A stretch of 64,000 bases of DNA from Meghimatium bilineatum (GCA_034231615.1 CM067306.1:63288813-63352812); one strand, 5' to 3'; counted from the first letter of the stretch, positions 42,759 through 55,914 are shown. Numbers and translations are program-made. The notes: generated from the sequence alone by a model not told the origin.

Positions 42759-43722
42759 GTATTTCGGTAAATGTAACATGGGTAAATGTAACATGGGTAA
42801 ATGTAACATGGTAAATTTAGTATGGATAAATGTAACGTGGGTAAATGTAACATGGTAAATGTAACATGGTAAATTTAGTATGGATAAATGTAACGTGGGT
42901 AAATGTAACATGGTAAATGTAACATGGTAAATGTAACATGGGTAAATGTAACATGGGTAACTGTAACATGGTAAATGTAACATGGTAAATGAAACATAGT
43001 AAATGTAACAAGGGTAAATATAACATCTGTAAATGTAACATGTGTAAATGTAACATGGTAAATACAACATGGGTGTATATAGTATGGGTAAATGTAACAT
43101 TGGTAAATGTAACCTGGTAAATCTAACATGGGCAAATCTAACATGGGTAAATGTAACTTTATTAATATTAACATGGGTATATGTAACATCTTCAAATTTA
43201 ACTTGTGTAAATGTAACTTGCGTAAGTGTAACATAAGTAAATGTAACATGTGCAAATATAACATGTGCATATGTAACTTTGACGAATGTAACATGGGCGA
43301 ATGTAACATCTGTAAATGTAGCATGGGTAAATGTTACATGCGTAAATGTTACATGCGTTAATGTAACGTGTGTAAATGTAACATGGGCAAATATAACATG
43401 TGTTAATGTAACACGCGTAAATGTAACTTGGGTACATGTAACATGGGCATATGGAACATGCGTAAATGTAATTTTGGTAAATGTGCATGGATAAATTTAA
43501 CATTCGTAAATTTTACATTGGTAAATGTAACATGAGTAAATGTAACATGGGTAAATTTAACATGTGCAAATGTAACATGGGTAGATGTAACATGGGTAAA
43601 TGTAACATGGTAAATGTAACATGGTTAAATGGGACATGAGTAAATGTAAAATAAGTAAACGTAACATGGGTAACTTTAACATGTTCAAATGTAACATGGG
43701 TAAATGTAACATAGATAAATGT
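42759..43722. repeat. 15-bp degenerate minisatellite, nearly 1 kb
   Basis: The unit GGTAAATGTAACATG with frequent substitutions and 14-bp copies. The middle third (43130-43500) is the most diverged, the edges the most uniform. Repetitive ORFs on both strands are by-products. Confidence 0.93.
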
Positions 43723-43737
43723 GTAATATAATACAGA

Positions 43738-44094
43738 GTCTATCTATCTATCTATTCGCTAAACAATTTAATACTTTTCAGCGTCAGGGGTAGAAGAGTT
43801 CTCTGGAGATAACCCTCGTGTGTGGTGACTACATTGTGGAATTTGTCGACTCTTTTATTTCGGTGGCCCATCGTTTTCTAGGTCGGCCTCTAAATCTGCC
43901 TTCACTGTATTTGTATAGCATAGTTTGCTATGATATACTGTCTGGTGGTAGTCTGATGATGTGTGCAAACCATTTGATCTGTTGGCTCTTAATATATTCC
44001 AAGATTGGGCAGGTGCCGGTTCTTTGTCTAATGTCCTCATTTCTCACTCTGTCTCTTAGCGCTATTCCTAGGATTAGTACAGAAGTGATATAGG
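43738..44094 (-). mobile_element. LINE-A 3' end with (TAGA)n tail
   Basis: The minus strand gives LILGIALRDRVRNEDIRQRT and PILEYIKSQQIKWFAHIIRL, then the 3' UTR and a TAGA tail (43741-43757). Confidence 0.78.
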
Positions 44095-44114
44095 TAAATG
44101 AATAATATAATAGT

Positions 44115-44385
44115 AAAAGTAAAGTAACCCATAGCATTTATTAATGCCGTAGGGGTGTGAGATGTTAGCGAACTCACATTTCACAGGCTCTGCAAATGAG
44201 GGCGGTAGCCATCTCCTCTCCCTCGCAGTCTTTACTTCCCGGATTAATCCGGTTCCCATTTAAGGCTGGGTCGACCTGGGAGCCGTTGCGATCTGAAAAC
44301 ATTTCCGCCTCAGCTGGAGAATGAACCCAGGACCACTCATATGCGAAGCCAGTGCGCTAACCACTGCACTAACGCGGCTCCCTGA
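44115..44385 (-). mobile_element. tRNA-derived SINE, full head
   Basis: The minus strand starts GGAGCCGCGTTAGTGCAGTG, with A box TAGTGCAGTGG (complement of 44361-44371) and B box GGTTCATTCTCC (44316-44327). The body includes GGTCGACCCAGCCTTAAAT and GGATTAATCCGGGAAG, with an AGTAAAG-like tail near 44115. A second copy lies at 53529. Confidence 0.82.
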
Positions 44386-45090
44386 TAATAATATAATACA
44401 GAAACATCGATGATTAAATTAATAAATAGAGAACATGACCCAGTACACAGGATTTCAATCAGGTCCAGCACAGGAGGCACCTATTCGCCTTGCAACTCGA
44501 GTAGACCACACAGTAGTTTTTAGAAAATACCATTTGGAAATCAGACCATGATATTCAGTACTATGAATTTAGCCAAACGATGCATAAACACTGTTCACCA
44601 CTATCTATTTTTAAAAAAAATGTCGCTAAGAGACGTATGGAAACGATAGAATAACACACAAAAATGAGCGAATGACTTTATTCTTTATGGAAAATCAGCT
44701 TGCTTGTTGAAGACACATCTCAGCTCTAGCTTTATTTAGCTTGTATTATGTAGACTGTGGCTTTCTAAATTTTTATTCTACAGTGATGTGGATTATTTCT
44801 TAAACATTAGTGGTAACAGTGGGTTACCTCTAATAAATCTCTGAATTTATAAGTTAAGTTTCATTAGATCCCTTTTGTTCAATTATTTCCGAATATGCAT
44901 TTTAAAACATCTATCTAATAAGGATGTCTTGAATAAAAATGAACATATCTATTCATCCGTGACAGCTATATTTAATAAAGTATCGCTACATTTCTTATCC
45001 TGTGCTATCAAGGTGATTTTATGTCGTCCCGCATCTGTGACACAAGGTTGCCAAATTGCGTAAATCACTGTAGCCAAATTGTTGGTTACA
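44386..45090. other. Spacer, nothing recognised
   Basis: AT-rich with a 62-codon ORF (44875-45063) of no known family. Confidence 0.4.
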
Positions 45091-45659
45091 AATGTTTCAG
45101 AAAATGATCACATTTTTCAAATTGTGTATAAACTACTGAAAAAACTATTCTATAACTTCTATTCCATCTTTTCAATTATAGATATTCGTTACTTACCCAA
45201 AGACACCAGTTTGCTATTGTTAACTAAATTTTAGTTTTTCTAATGTTATTTAGTAAGTCTGAAATTGCACTATACAGAAACAAAATTAGGATATTTATAT
45301 GGTTTGTACGTACTAAAATTATACATTTTAATTTTCACTGGGTAGTCATGCTCAAGTGGGATGTGTCTGGCCGATACTCGTAGATAACGCAGCTTATCTG
45401 TAAACCATGAAATAAACACTGTTTTCCGGACAACATCCTGCTGATGTGCCGGAGTTTGAGAGCGTGCGCAGGAGAAGAGAAGAAGACACTTAGAAACATT
45501 CTTTTTAGTTCTTGTCCTATCTTCTAGTGTTTTTTTTTGCTATCACGAAAACGTATGTTCTCATTGTTTGCTGTGTCAGGTCTGATCTTGGTTACAAAGC
45601 TTTCATTTAGACATCCTAAGAGAAACATTATCTTATTTATGTGTGACCTCTACTCTTCA

Positions 45660-45812
45660 ATCTACATTTATACACAGGTAGAATAGATAATATTTATACA
45701 TGGGTAGAATAGATAATATTTATACATGGGTAGAATAGATAATATTTATACATGGGTAGAATGGATAATATTTTTACATGGGTAGAATAGATAATATTTA
45801 TATATGCATAGA
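45660..45812. repeat. 24-bp minisatellite, about six copies
   Basis: Same unit and position as 6300-6705 in unit A. Confidence 0.9.
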
Positions 45813-46015
45813 ATATATATTATTAATAAATTAGTTAATATCCGAAAAGGACATGTCAGACAACATGTAGGCAGATTTAAACATGAAAATATGCGAATAT
45901 AGGTCGGTTTTAAGAAAACAAACAGAGAACACAAAAATGGCTAAAGAAGGTATGCGGTATTGAACAATGTTAAACCTGCAAGCATGTCCACGAATGATCA
46001 ACAGCGGTAAGTTAA

Positions 46016-46030
46016 CCCCCCCCCCCCCAA
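46016..46030. repeat. Poly-C run
   Basis: Eleven or more C. Confidence 0.85.
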
Positions 46031-46575
46031 CCTCCCTGGAAAGCTGATTAATTTATTGAAACTGGGATCGGACCACCTATGGTCGTATCCGGTGTGCGCT
46101 GATGATGAAACCTGCACTTGTTACTAACAGTAAGTGCCGTCTCCGCATCAAAGTTTGACTGCATCGGATTTCCAAAGTCCTATGTCTCTTACCTTGGTGG
46201 TGCACCCTGCGAGACAGTATCATGTCCATCTCATGATATCCCCTCCCACTTATAGGACATGTCTGCTGATATCGAGCTCTGCCTTCAAGTAAGTTCTTCA
46301 ACAAGTCTTAAATATTGCATGTTTTTTTTCTACTTCTTTTCACAACTTTTTTCTTAAATACAGTGTTGCCACACTGTATTTTTGCCAAATGCAGTGTTGC
46401 CACAATGTATATTTGTTTCTTTTCTTTCTTTGATTTCTCACTATTCTTCTATGTATCAACATCTCAGAGGCATCAATTATGTCGTGTATTCATTACCCAT
46501 GTTTCTGAGCCATACATTAGTGTAGATTATATGAAGCATTTTACAATATTTTCATTGTTTGTTTGAGATTGGTTT
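46031..46575 (-). mobile_element. LINE-F fragment abutting gene 3
   Basis: Collinear with 7230-7775. Includes the complement of the YGSETW region near 46500-46520. Confidence 0.6.
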
Positions 46576-46621
46576 CATGACTTCACAATGTATGTACATC
46601 TATCTCTGCAGGTATCTCAAC

Positions 46622-46808
46622 ATGGCGCTCAATACATTTGCCGCAGTAGGTCTGTCATTACTGGCCATTGGTCTGTTGCTTCACATTATTGGTCTAGCTA
46701 CACCAGAGTGGTCAGTTTTTATGTATGAATATAATAGAGTGTCATCTGGACTGTGGGAATATTGCGTAGAATCTACATGTGTCAGCTATTCCTCCTCTCA
46801 GAGATCAT
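46622..46808 (+). CDS. Gene 3 exon 1: TM1 and extracellular loop 1
   Basis: 62 codons plus one base. MALNTFAAVGLSLLAIG to ATPEW, then SSGLWEYCVESTCVSYSSSQ, ending TCA T before GTACGT. The acceptor CTCTGCAG ends at 46611, as in genes 1 and 2. Confidence 0.85.
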
Positions 46809-47279
46809 GTACGTAGACCAAGCATTTCTCTATCATCTTCTTGTGTGCGGTGCGTGTTTATGTGTGATCTTCAAGTTATTTGTAGAACTGTATCTATCCC
46901 CTAGTCACAAAGACAGTGTGACTGCTGGCTTCTTCTGATTTCAACTTGAAACTTCTGCTGGATAGCGTATTGTAGTTCAAAGATCAGACTGCGTTGTGTC
47001 ATAGTTTATAGCTTGGATACGATTTCGGAGCCGTTCGGAGTTACACATTCGAATTCAACGATGGCTATTGGGTCACAATATACTGGGTATAGATTGTATG
47101 TTACAATATTTTGGGTATGACTTTAAAGTTCACCTCCAAACTTTCTTAGTCACCCCTTGCTCCATATATTACAGCTCATAGTGCTGCTATTCTTTACTCT
47201 CTATTCAATCATGTAAACACAAGATGATTAGGGGAATGAAACACGCGCAATGATAAGACCGTAAGTGGATCACAAATTA
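46809..47279. other. Intron 1 of gene 3, proximal part
   Basis: Shared with gene 2 (28837-29255). Nothing coding. Confidence 0.5.
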
Positions 47280-47500
47280 GCAACATCATTTACTTTTCAT
47301 GCATGTTGAAGGAGGGAACGAAGGAGGCTTTAGGGTGGGAGTATCTGTTCCATCCAATAGATGGTCAAAGTGACCCAGAAGCCATGACCAAGTATGATGT
47401 GTCAGGCTGTACGCTATGACACAACGCATTCCGTTCTCAGGACTACATCCTGCTAATCTGCAGGAGTTTGAGAACAACCTCATAAAAAAGAAGTAGAAGC
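47280..47500 (+). mobile_element. S2 SINE-like repeat in intron 1
   Basis: ATAGATGGTCAAAGTGACCC, GATGTGTCAGGCTG, CAACGCATTCCGTTCTCAGG and ATCCTGCTAATCTGCAGGAG, then a GAAGTAGAAG tail. Counterpart of 29260-29515. Confidence 0.62.
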
Positions 47501-47504
47501 ATAC

Positions 47505-47900
47505 ACAGTCTTGAAAAATGTGAATTCAAATAAATGTGAATACAATTCCAAAAAATGTGAATACAATTCAAATAAGAATAAAACTAGTAACCCGTCAGGC
47601 TAGTAGTCGTGTCAAACTGAGACAATTGGTGAAGAAAGATTTGAACGTATCTCTATCCTCTAACTGCATGTTGAGTTTGGAAACTTCCCAATCTGTCCAG
47701 CCCTTGATATTATTCCGCCATGTCTTCTTCTGCCCACCTCGTCTTCTTCCACACTCCACCATAACTTGAAGATCATATTTTGTCATCAAGGAAAGTCTTT
47801 TACCTGCCCTTAGCACAGGAGTTTACAAAGTTTCACGATTGTCTAAAGTGGTTCTATACTCAATATCTCAAAATTACAGTCCAGAGGTTCTGTTATATTT
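47505..47900 (-). mobile_element. LINE 3' fragment (GRRRGGQKK type)
   Basis: The minus strand gives RAGKRLSLMTKYDLQVMVEC then GRRRGGQKKTWRNNIKGWTD and LEDRDTFKSFF. The 3' end faces S2. Confidence 0.68.
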
Positions 47901-48360
47901 CAGTGCTGACGAAAAACTCTCCGAAACTTCCCCAATGAAATCACCACATAAAATCTTCAGTTGTTATCACACGCCATTTTACCGGAAGTTTTACCATAAT
48001 TCCCAACAAACATTTGAAATAGAAATTGAAACAAAATAGATATTGAAAACCGCGTTGGAAAATAGAACAAATTAGTTGTTTTTTTTTAAAACAGTTATAA
48101 CAAGGGGAAGAAATTGGACGTTCAACACTGAATTCGAAAATGGAGCAAATTATACGATGTCAAGTGTGCTGGGTACAACAATACGATGTCAAGTGTGCTG
48201 GGTGCAACAATAAATTAGAGATGGAAGAGACTGCCAAACTGAATATAGTTCTTGAAGTAAAGGCATATGAAAAGAGCATAATTAATTGATCTGTTGATGA
48301 CACAGACGTTATGATCTCAACATGCATCATCTCTCCAAAGAAACAGTGTGTCTTCTTCTT
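47901..48360. other. Intron 1 of gene 3, nothing recognised
   Basis: A 33-bp repeat with ATACGATGTCAAGTGTGCTG occurs twice (48150-48215). Confidence 0.5.
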
Positions 48361-48364
48361 CTTC

Positions 48365-48661
48365 TTCTGCGTTCAGAATCTGTGGTCATGCTATACCGTC
48401 AGTCCTGTCGTCAAGACGAAGTCCACTTCTTCAGGTCAGAGCGGCTACCCCATAGCTTTTGCCTCAAGTGTCAGACCTGTAGTAGAATATGGAATGACAG
48501 CCTGTGCATCAGCATCAAAAACAAATACTGACCGCCTATATAAAGTACAAAATGCAGGACTTCGACTTATCTCTGGAGGGATGAAAACCACTCCAATCCA
48601 TGCAATGGAAAAACATGTGAACATCGGCCCACTGGATGAAAGAAGAGAACAGTGTGTCTAA
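48365..48661 (+). mobile_element. LINE fragment, RT to RNase H linker
   Basis: FASSVRPVVEYGMTACASAS, LYKVQNAGLRLISGGMKTTP then IHAMEKHVNIGPLDERREQ. Same region and family type as the open ORF at 63575. Open for about 100 codons. Confidence 0.75.
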
Positions 48662-49370
48662 ACGAACATGATCTCTCATTGGATACACTGTGCCTTAACG
48701 AACGTGATCCAGAAGGTCGAAATAGTTCACGTGCGGAGGCGATGAGTTGGAGAAGCCTAAGAAATGAACCTCACTGCATAAAATCCGGCTTCTTTGTCTG
48801 TACATGAGGGTTTGGAAGGAAATAAGCCAATCAGTTTATGTCTAAGAGAATGGAGGTGAACACGGCAATCATGTTTTTCCTCGGAGAGTAGAGGGAATCA
48901 AGAAACAAGCCATTCAGACAGGTAGAGGGGGGGGGTTGAGTGAAACGAGCTAGCAGACAGGTTGAGTGGTTCTGTTACCATAACATATGGTTAATATATG
49001 GACAAAGCAGAGCATATTCAATGCTGCACAAGAGGAGTGATCGATCGTAGGATTTTCCTGTCGATGAGCATGAGTCATAATCGATAAGGTGCAAATTTAG
49101 AGTGTGCATTGGTGTAGTTCGGAGAGAATACAAAATAAAACTTTAAATATGAACACTCAATAACAAAAACGAAACCGCCGGTTGTTAATTCTCTGAGATA
49201 TTTAATAAAGATGTGATTTGATCACTTATGTGTATGTCGAAAATATGTACTCACAAAACTGAAATCTAACAGGTAAAGCGTGAAATTGGATAGTACAATT
49301 TTGCTAATGACATGAAACCCATATAGGTACATATACAAATTGATCTGGAATCCCTAGCATTGATACCTTC
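48662..49370. other. Intron 1 of gene 3, nothing recognised
   Basis: A poly-G run lies near 48927-48935. Otherwise no signal. Confidence 0.4.
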
Positions 49371-49374
49371 TTGA

Positions 49375-49775
49375 TGCAGACACAGTAACATTGGGCAGGT
49401 CATTTGGTACGTATGCCAGGCCATCGCCTGACAAAGATATTGTGAGCTGGAGAAGGGTATATGATGTCATGGCGAAAAGAAGCGCTACAAGAACTCGTTA
49501 ATGATCTCACTGAATGCCTTTGAAATATGCCAAGAAACATGGGGAAAAACCTGCACAAAATATATCTACATAGCGCTTGACAGTAACAAGGGAGAGCATC
49601 ATCTTGTGAAAAGAGGAGAAGTGCAGCAACTGAACAGCGGAGAGTAGCTAGAAAGTCATTTATAAACCAAAAACGGTGAATTTCTACAGTGGTCATTGCA
49701 TGACCGAACTGTCCAAGAATAACTGCGGCTCGAATAGGGTTTGTTAGCCGTCTACATACTCATAGACATGGACAT
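49375..49775 (+). mobile_element. LINE-C 3' fragment in intron 1
   Basis: Collinear with 8825-9245, including the phrases ACACAGTAACATTGGGCAGG, GAAGCGCTACAAGAACTCG and ACTGTCCAAGAATAACTGCG. Same place relative to the exons as in gene 1. Confidence 0.68.
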
Positions 49776-49852
49776 AACAATTTCAAAATTCAATTTCAAA
49801 AGTAGATGTAACAAATGATCTTCATCATTCATGATGTACGACTAACTATCTA

Positions 49853-49875
49853 TACACACACACACACACACATAT
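49853..49875. repeat. (CA)n microsatellite
   Basis: About nine CA, where unit A has (TA)n. Confidence 0.85.
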
Positions 49876-50488
49876 ATGTTTGTCTGTCTATGTGTATCAT
49901 CATATGTATATGTGTATGTATGTATAAACACATATGTATATATCTCATAATTTGTGTGCGATATGGAGCCTTGAATGTATCGCAAATAATGGAAGACACA
50001 CACATGGTACTGACAATGTTGACTTTATGTGTTAAACAAATTCAATTTGAAAATTATGATTACATCATACTCACCCAGTTGAGAAAGGAGCACGGCACCA
50101 CAGAGACAGGCCTCCACAGAAAGCTGTATGGAACTTTGATGAGCTTTCAACAAATTATCTCAAAAACTCGAACTTGCCGTGTAAACATGTTTGACTGCTA
50201 ATGAGATAAAAGCTAAAATGAGGGAATGTATTGATTGTTGTGTTGTCATTTTACACACTTTATGCTAATCTCATGAAATATTATGTTTATTGTGTCTGAT
50301 AGGTTTGCCATGTTATATTTTGAAATGATGTTCGGTTATTTGTTTTTACATTTGACTTAGAGCACTTCCATAAGGGTGGTCCTTAACTACTTTTGAAGGG
50401 TATTAACTTGTACGTGTATATCTACATATTGTATAAACGTAAATAGATATGTATATATATAGTTTTCATTTCTCTCTATTTCATTAAG
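49876..50488. other. Intron 1 of gene 3, distal part
   Basis: Shared with gene 1. Around 50070-50130 it holds the single-copy relative of the 39-bp array and the empty site of the R element. Confidence 0.6.
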
Positions 50489-50644
50489 CCTCAGTTGAAG
50501 CTAGTGAAGCATTCTCCATCATTGGAATGTTGGCTGCGATTGCTGCTCTGGCTTCAGGCTGCTTTCATTTCGTGATGGGCGTCATAGGAAAGCCCCAGAA
50601 CCCATTACTGCCTATAGTTACAGCCGCTGCTAGTGTGATGTCAC
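50489..50644 (+). CDS. Gene 3 exon 2: TM2 and start of TM3
   Basis: 156 nt, phase 1/1, acceptor TCATTAAG, donor C/GTAAGT. SVEASEAFSIIGMLAAIAAL then MGVIGKPQNPLLPIVTAAAS. Nearly identical in DNA to gene 1 exon 2. Confidence 0.88.
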
Positions 50645-50860
50645 GTAAGTTATATTCTATAATTATGTTCTTGTTTTGTGGTATAATGTAAATATTTACT
50701 CGCAACTAGAGTTCAGTGATGATTTTATACCTAGAATTACACTCAACTTCCCAACTTTATTCAACTGTCTCTAGTTGCATGCACGTACATCTAGATATAT
50801 TAACAAACTACGATCCCGTTTTCAACAAATTATCAATGTTAGACTAAGTGACGTGTCCTT
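50645..50860. other. Intron 2 of gene 3, proximal part
   Basis: Matches gene 1 intron 2 (11372-11647). Confidence 0.6.
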
Positions 50861-51250
50861 TACAAAACATTGTCCTTACTGTCACTGTGTAATCTTGTCT
50901 GTTTTGTGAAAGCCTTCTAACCTCTTCAAATGTCATGTTCAAAGGGTCTTCAATATCCTGTGTCCATCGTAGTCTTGACTGTTCCTTATCTTTCCTCTTT
51001 CCTGGCAACAATCCCAGTATTGATATTTCTAAAACCACTGTGTCCTTTACAAGTCCGAAATACTAGATCATGTATTTTTTTAATACTTTTCAGAAGCCAT
51101 TCTTCATCTATGCCCAGTTCTTTGTTGACGTCTGTGTTGGTTCGTCTTTGTATCCATGATATTCTTAAAACGATTCTATAGCATTTCAATACAAATGTCA
51201 ATAATTATTTTTCCATTGCGAGTGTCATTGTCTACCTCCTATAGCCATAT
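50861..51250 (-). mobile_element. LINE-B-like 3' fragment
   Basis: The minus strand gives FVLKCYRIVLRISWIQRRTN, DVNKELGIDEEWLLKSIKK, then SRLRWTQDIEDPLNMTFEEV and NRQDYTVTVRTM. Confidence 0.7.
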
Positions 51251-51324
51251 GTTGCAATTGAAATTATAACTTATTAATAGTAACAATTCTGTTAAAGCTA
51301 AAACACAAGTGCTTCTACCGAATA

Positions 51325-51345
51325 GGTTAGTTAGTTAGTTAGTCG
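51325..51345. repeat. (TTAG)5 LINE-H tail
   Basis: A short tail preceding GTCGTCGGATCATCATCACT, the same junction as the long array at 10680. Confidence 0.8.
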
Positions 51346-51735
51346 TCGGATCATCATCACTGCAAACTGGACACGTTCATAGTTGCTCCGATCTCTCCTT
51401 GAGTGTATCCGCCATTACACTTCTGCTGACAGTACCGGTCCTATGCTGGTTGACAATCATTCTTCTGCCCCCTCCAAAATGTTCACCTCTAGCAACGCCG
51501 CATTTCAATCCCTGATCTTTAATCCTAGCCATTGAAAAGGAATTATCATCCACATTAGTCTCACTCTCGCATGTTATATCTCTTAAGGAGTTTAAAACGT
51601 CAGCGCGATCCATTGCCACATCGCCCTGTGCCACAATCGCACACGATGCCAGTTGATCCGCTCTTTCATTGCCTCGAACGCCCACATGTCCCGGCACTAA
51701 AATAAATGTAACCAATTTCATTCATGAGAATAGGT
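51346..51735 (-). mobile_element. LINE-H C-terminus with RNase H end
   Basis: The minus strand gives TFILVPGHVGVRGNERADQL (the last RNase H block with its Asp), ASCAIVAQGDVAMDRADVLN, then ARIKDQGLKCGVARGEHFGG and RSVMADTLKERSEQL. Open for 114 codons. RNase H is found in I/Tad-type LINEs. Confidence 0.78.
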
Positions 51736-51920
51736 AGGTACCGAATAGGTTTGTGTCCTGACCTTGTTATGTTTCTTCTTGTAATCTATATCCGACTGTT
51801 TTCATGGTTTTCGTTGGTTGCAATCAGTCATACAGTATAAATGATTTGTCCGTTCAGGGAAGGTAAGTAACAACTAGGTAAAAAATACCATTCAAAACGA
51901 TTATTACCCCAAATCACTGC
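51736..51920. other. Intron 2 of gene 3, nothing recognised
   Basis: No signal. Confidence 0.4.
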
Positions 51921-51921
51921 T

Positions 51922-52312
51922 ACCAAAGTCAAACATGGATAATGACAGCTCTAGAAAGACGTAAACTAGTGACAGCTGAAATGGCATACTTAACAGAATC
52001 CTAGGAATATCGCTAAGAGACAGTGAGGGATGAGAACATTAGACAAAAAATCGACACCACCACCCCAATCTTGAAATGTATTAACAGACAACAGATCAAA
52101 TGGTTTGAATAAATCAACAGACTACCATCAGACAACATACTACAGCAAATTATGCTACACAGATACAGTGAAGGCAGACCTAGAGGCTGATCACGAAAAA
52201 GATGGACCACCGAAATAAAAGAATCAATAAACTCCACAATATACTAAGCACACATGAGAACCATCTCCAGAAAACTCTTCTACGCCTGACGCTAAAAGGC
52301 AACAAAGGGTTT
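51922..52312 (+). mobile_element. LINE-A 3' end seeding the GATA/GACA array
   Basis: TALERRKLVTAEMAYL then ILGISLRDSEG-like residues, then RCINRQQIKWFE. The 3' UTR AAAACTCTTCTACGCCTGAC is followed by AGCAGATAGATAGAT. The element is oriented so that its tail is the start of the giant array. Confidence 0.75.
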
Positions 52313-53528
<1,216 letters not shown>

Positions 53529-53748
53529 AAGGAAAGTAACCCATATCATTTATTAATGCCGTAGGGGTGAGAGATGAAGGCGGTAGCCATCTCCTCTCCC
53601 TCGCATTCTTTACTTCCCGGATTAATCCGGTACCCATATAAGGCTGGGTCGACCTGGGAGCCGTTGCGATCTGAAAACATTTCCGCCTCAACTGGGGAAT
53701 GAACCCAGGACCACTCATATGCGAAGCCGCTAACGCGGCTCCCTATGT
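53529..53748 (-). mobile_element. tRNA-derived SINE inside the microsatellite, A box deleted
   Basis: Same family as 44115-44385: GGTCGACCTGGGAGCCGTTG and the complement of GGTTCATTC are present, but the segment from GCGAAGCC to GCTAACGCG has lost the A-box stretch. A further block near the tail is also missing. GATA/GACA-type repeats continue on the right (53750-53830). Confidence 0.8.
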
Positions 53749-53832
53749 AGGTAGCTAGATAGATAGGCAGATAGATAGACAGACAGGCAGGCAAAATGCA
53801 GACAGGCAGGCAGAAAGCAGACAGACAGATTT
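53749..53832. repeat. Right remainder of the GATA/GACA array
   Basis: Mixed GTAG, GATA, GACA and GGCA units after the SINE. Confidence 0.85.
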
Positions 53833-54245
53833 AACTTAATACACTCTTGCTGTAGATTGAAATGACCTGCCTCGGCAAATGAGGGATTGAATTTTCTAGT
53901 TAACAAAACAAAATGCTTATTTTTCTAAAATTTGAATAAAAAAGGATTATTTTATTTTTTATTATTAAATTTGAAAATCATAAAATACAATGATATATAA
54001 ATGATAAATATTGTTTCATGTACTTGTTTGATAATCAAATAATAAATAACGTTTGATATCCTTGCTTGATGGATATTCAAAGATGTAATTTAGGGATGTT
54101 TTTTAAATTAAATCAATAGTTTTATTCCGAATAGTTCCTCCCCCCTGGTCAACAATTGTCAAGATTTAAGCGATCCCTCCCCTTTTTTCCTGCTTAAATA
54201 TATCAAGAACATACTACGGTCCTCCGAATGGTTTTGAATTTAAAC
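53833..54245. other. Intron 2 of gene 3, nothing recognised
   Basis: Very AT-rich, with one piece (CCCCCCTGGTCAACAATTGT) reminiscent of the hAT MITE right end. Confidence 0.4.
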
Positions 54246-54249
54246 ATAT

Positions 54250-54400
54250 TTATGCTGATCTCTCCAGTGTAGTTACCCTTCGATCTGGAGGGTTATGTGT
54301 CTTATTAGTATAATCGCTGGAAACACACGTAATAACACACGTAAATAAAGTTTCGACCACAAGGTCTTTATCAAGAATTTAATTACAACAAAAGTCAATG
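54250..54400 (-). ncRNA. Penelope-type hammerhead-like relic in intron 2
   Basis: The minus strand gives CTTGATAAAGACCTTGTGGT then CGAAAC. GACC-loop-GGTC pairs before GAAAC, but CUGAUGA is UUGAUAA. Homologous to 13670-13880. Confidence 0.4.
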
Positions 54401-54797
54401 AGTTAAAACGTCACTTTTGACGTTTACATTGCAGAGCTAAATACAGATATAGGCAGGAAGAGTTAAAATTAATTCAGAGTTTGAACACAAATAGAAAATA
54501 GACAAAATAAGCCCACGTACGCAAACAATGCAAACAGAGAAGTAACGGAACACCATGTTATCATCCATAACGACTGATGGACATTGAATCCAAAGGGTAA
54601 AGTCGTGCCAAATGTATGTATATATATATCAGTTCGATCACCGTACCCACAATAAATTTAATTTTCAAAGTAAAAATCAAAGTGGGTACTAAAGTCAAAC
54701 GAAAATAGCAGAAAATGATGTTTCATATTTAGTTCGTTATTTTATTACACATTGTCATTATATTATTAATCAAATGTAACATTTATCTTCTCCTTAG

Positions 54798-54973
54798 TGA
54801 TATCAATCATCATAACTCTGGCAGTCTATGGCGCAAAAATCCATGACGCCTACAGGACGGTACTATCATCAGTTTCTATGGGATACTCGTATGCTCTGTC
54901 CATTGCAGGCGGGGCTCTAATTCCAATTGGAGGATCCATTTTTTTTGTAGCCTCACAAATTACGCATTACTGA
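54798..54973 (+). CDS. Gene 3 exon 3: TM3 end, loop 2, TM4, C-terminus
   Basis: Acceptor CTCCTTAG. ISIIITLAVYGAKIHDAYRT, GYSYALSIAGGALIPIGGS, IFFVASQITHY, stop TGA at 54971-54973. Length equals gene 1 exon 3. Confidence 0.87.
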
Positions 54974-55104
54974 AACTTGGTGTCTATGTATTAAATTGTT
55001 ATTTTTAGCAGTCACTTGTAATCTTTGCGCGATGTAACTCTATTAGAATTCTTGCTAATTCCATGTGTATATTTTGTATTGGGTGCGTCATCTCGTAAAC
55101 ATTG
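54974..55104. other. Gene 3 3' flank or UTR
   Basis: Conserved with 14522-14640. Confidence 0.4.
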
Positions 55105-55340
55105 ATATAACTTAACAAAACAAAATACAGAAAACATTGAATAACTTAACAAAACAAAATACAGAAAACATTGAATAACTTAACAAAACAAAATACAGAA
55201 AATATTGAATAACTTAACAAAGCAAAATACAGAAAACATTGAATAACTTAACAAAACAAAATACAGAAAACATTGAATAACTTAACAAAACAAAATACAG
55301 AAAATATTGAATAACTTAAGAAAACAAAATACAGAACACA
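55105..55340. repeat. 34-bp minisatellite, about seven copies
   Basis: The unit ACATTGAATAACTTAACAAA plus ACAAAATACAGAAA. Units A (15088) and B (38898) have one copy each. Confidence 0.92.
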
Positions 55341-55639
55341 TGCCATATTTTACTGTACTGATATATAAATTATGCAAGTTTCACATGATAATTACTCTAT
55401 TTATTCACTTTGGTTGATGCAGCAAAGATTTTATTGATAATTTATTTTGTTCTTCAATTGCTATAGCATATCAATTCATAAGCGCCATACTCACAGCTAC
55501 TGATCATTAAAGGAACACAGTAACTGCTCATGGTGGTTTCTAAATTAGTTTGGCGAACTTGTCGTTCTATCAACTTAAGAATTACGACTATCCACTTTGT
55601 CGTATTTATAGTAAATATTTAACATGTTTCAAATACTTA

Positions 55640-55648
55640 TGAATCATT
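55640..55648. other. Empty insertion site of LINE-D in unit C
   Basis: TGAATCATT occurs once, with left and right flanks matching the outer flanks of the LINE-D insertions in units A and B. Confidence 0.8.
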
Positions 55649-55784
55649 AGCATAGTAGTAATATCTTTAGGCACAATGGTATACTACTTGAGTTGTCACG
55701 TTACCACAATAGTTCAATTTATAAGACCAGTGCTTGGAGTTCCGTCCGTTATCAAATGTATATGTCACTTCATTTTGTGTTCAT

Positions 55785-55908
55785 TTTCAAACTCCTGCAG
55801 ATTGTCAGAATGCATCCCGGAGAACGAAATGTGTTTTTGTGTCATAATTCACAGTTTGGCTAATATATCTGCACCTTTCGGCTAGACATATCCATATTCA
55901 GCATATAT
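55785..55908 (-). mobile_element. S2 SINE-like fragment
   Basis: Complement of the S2 3' half: CTGCAGGAGTTTGAAAATGA end, TTCGTTCTCCGGGATGCATT and TGTCTAGCCGAAAGGTGCAG. Confidence 0.6.
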
Positions 55909-55914
55909 TCTTAT

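Noticed and set aside
42732-43503. Leucine- and tyrosine-rich ORFs, 71-149 codons
   Set aside because: By-products of the degenerate 15-bp array; both strands open.
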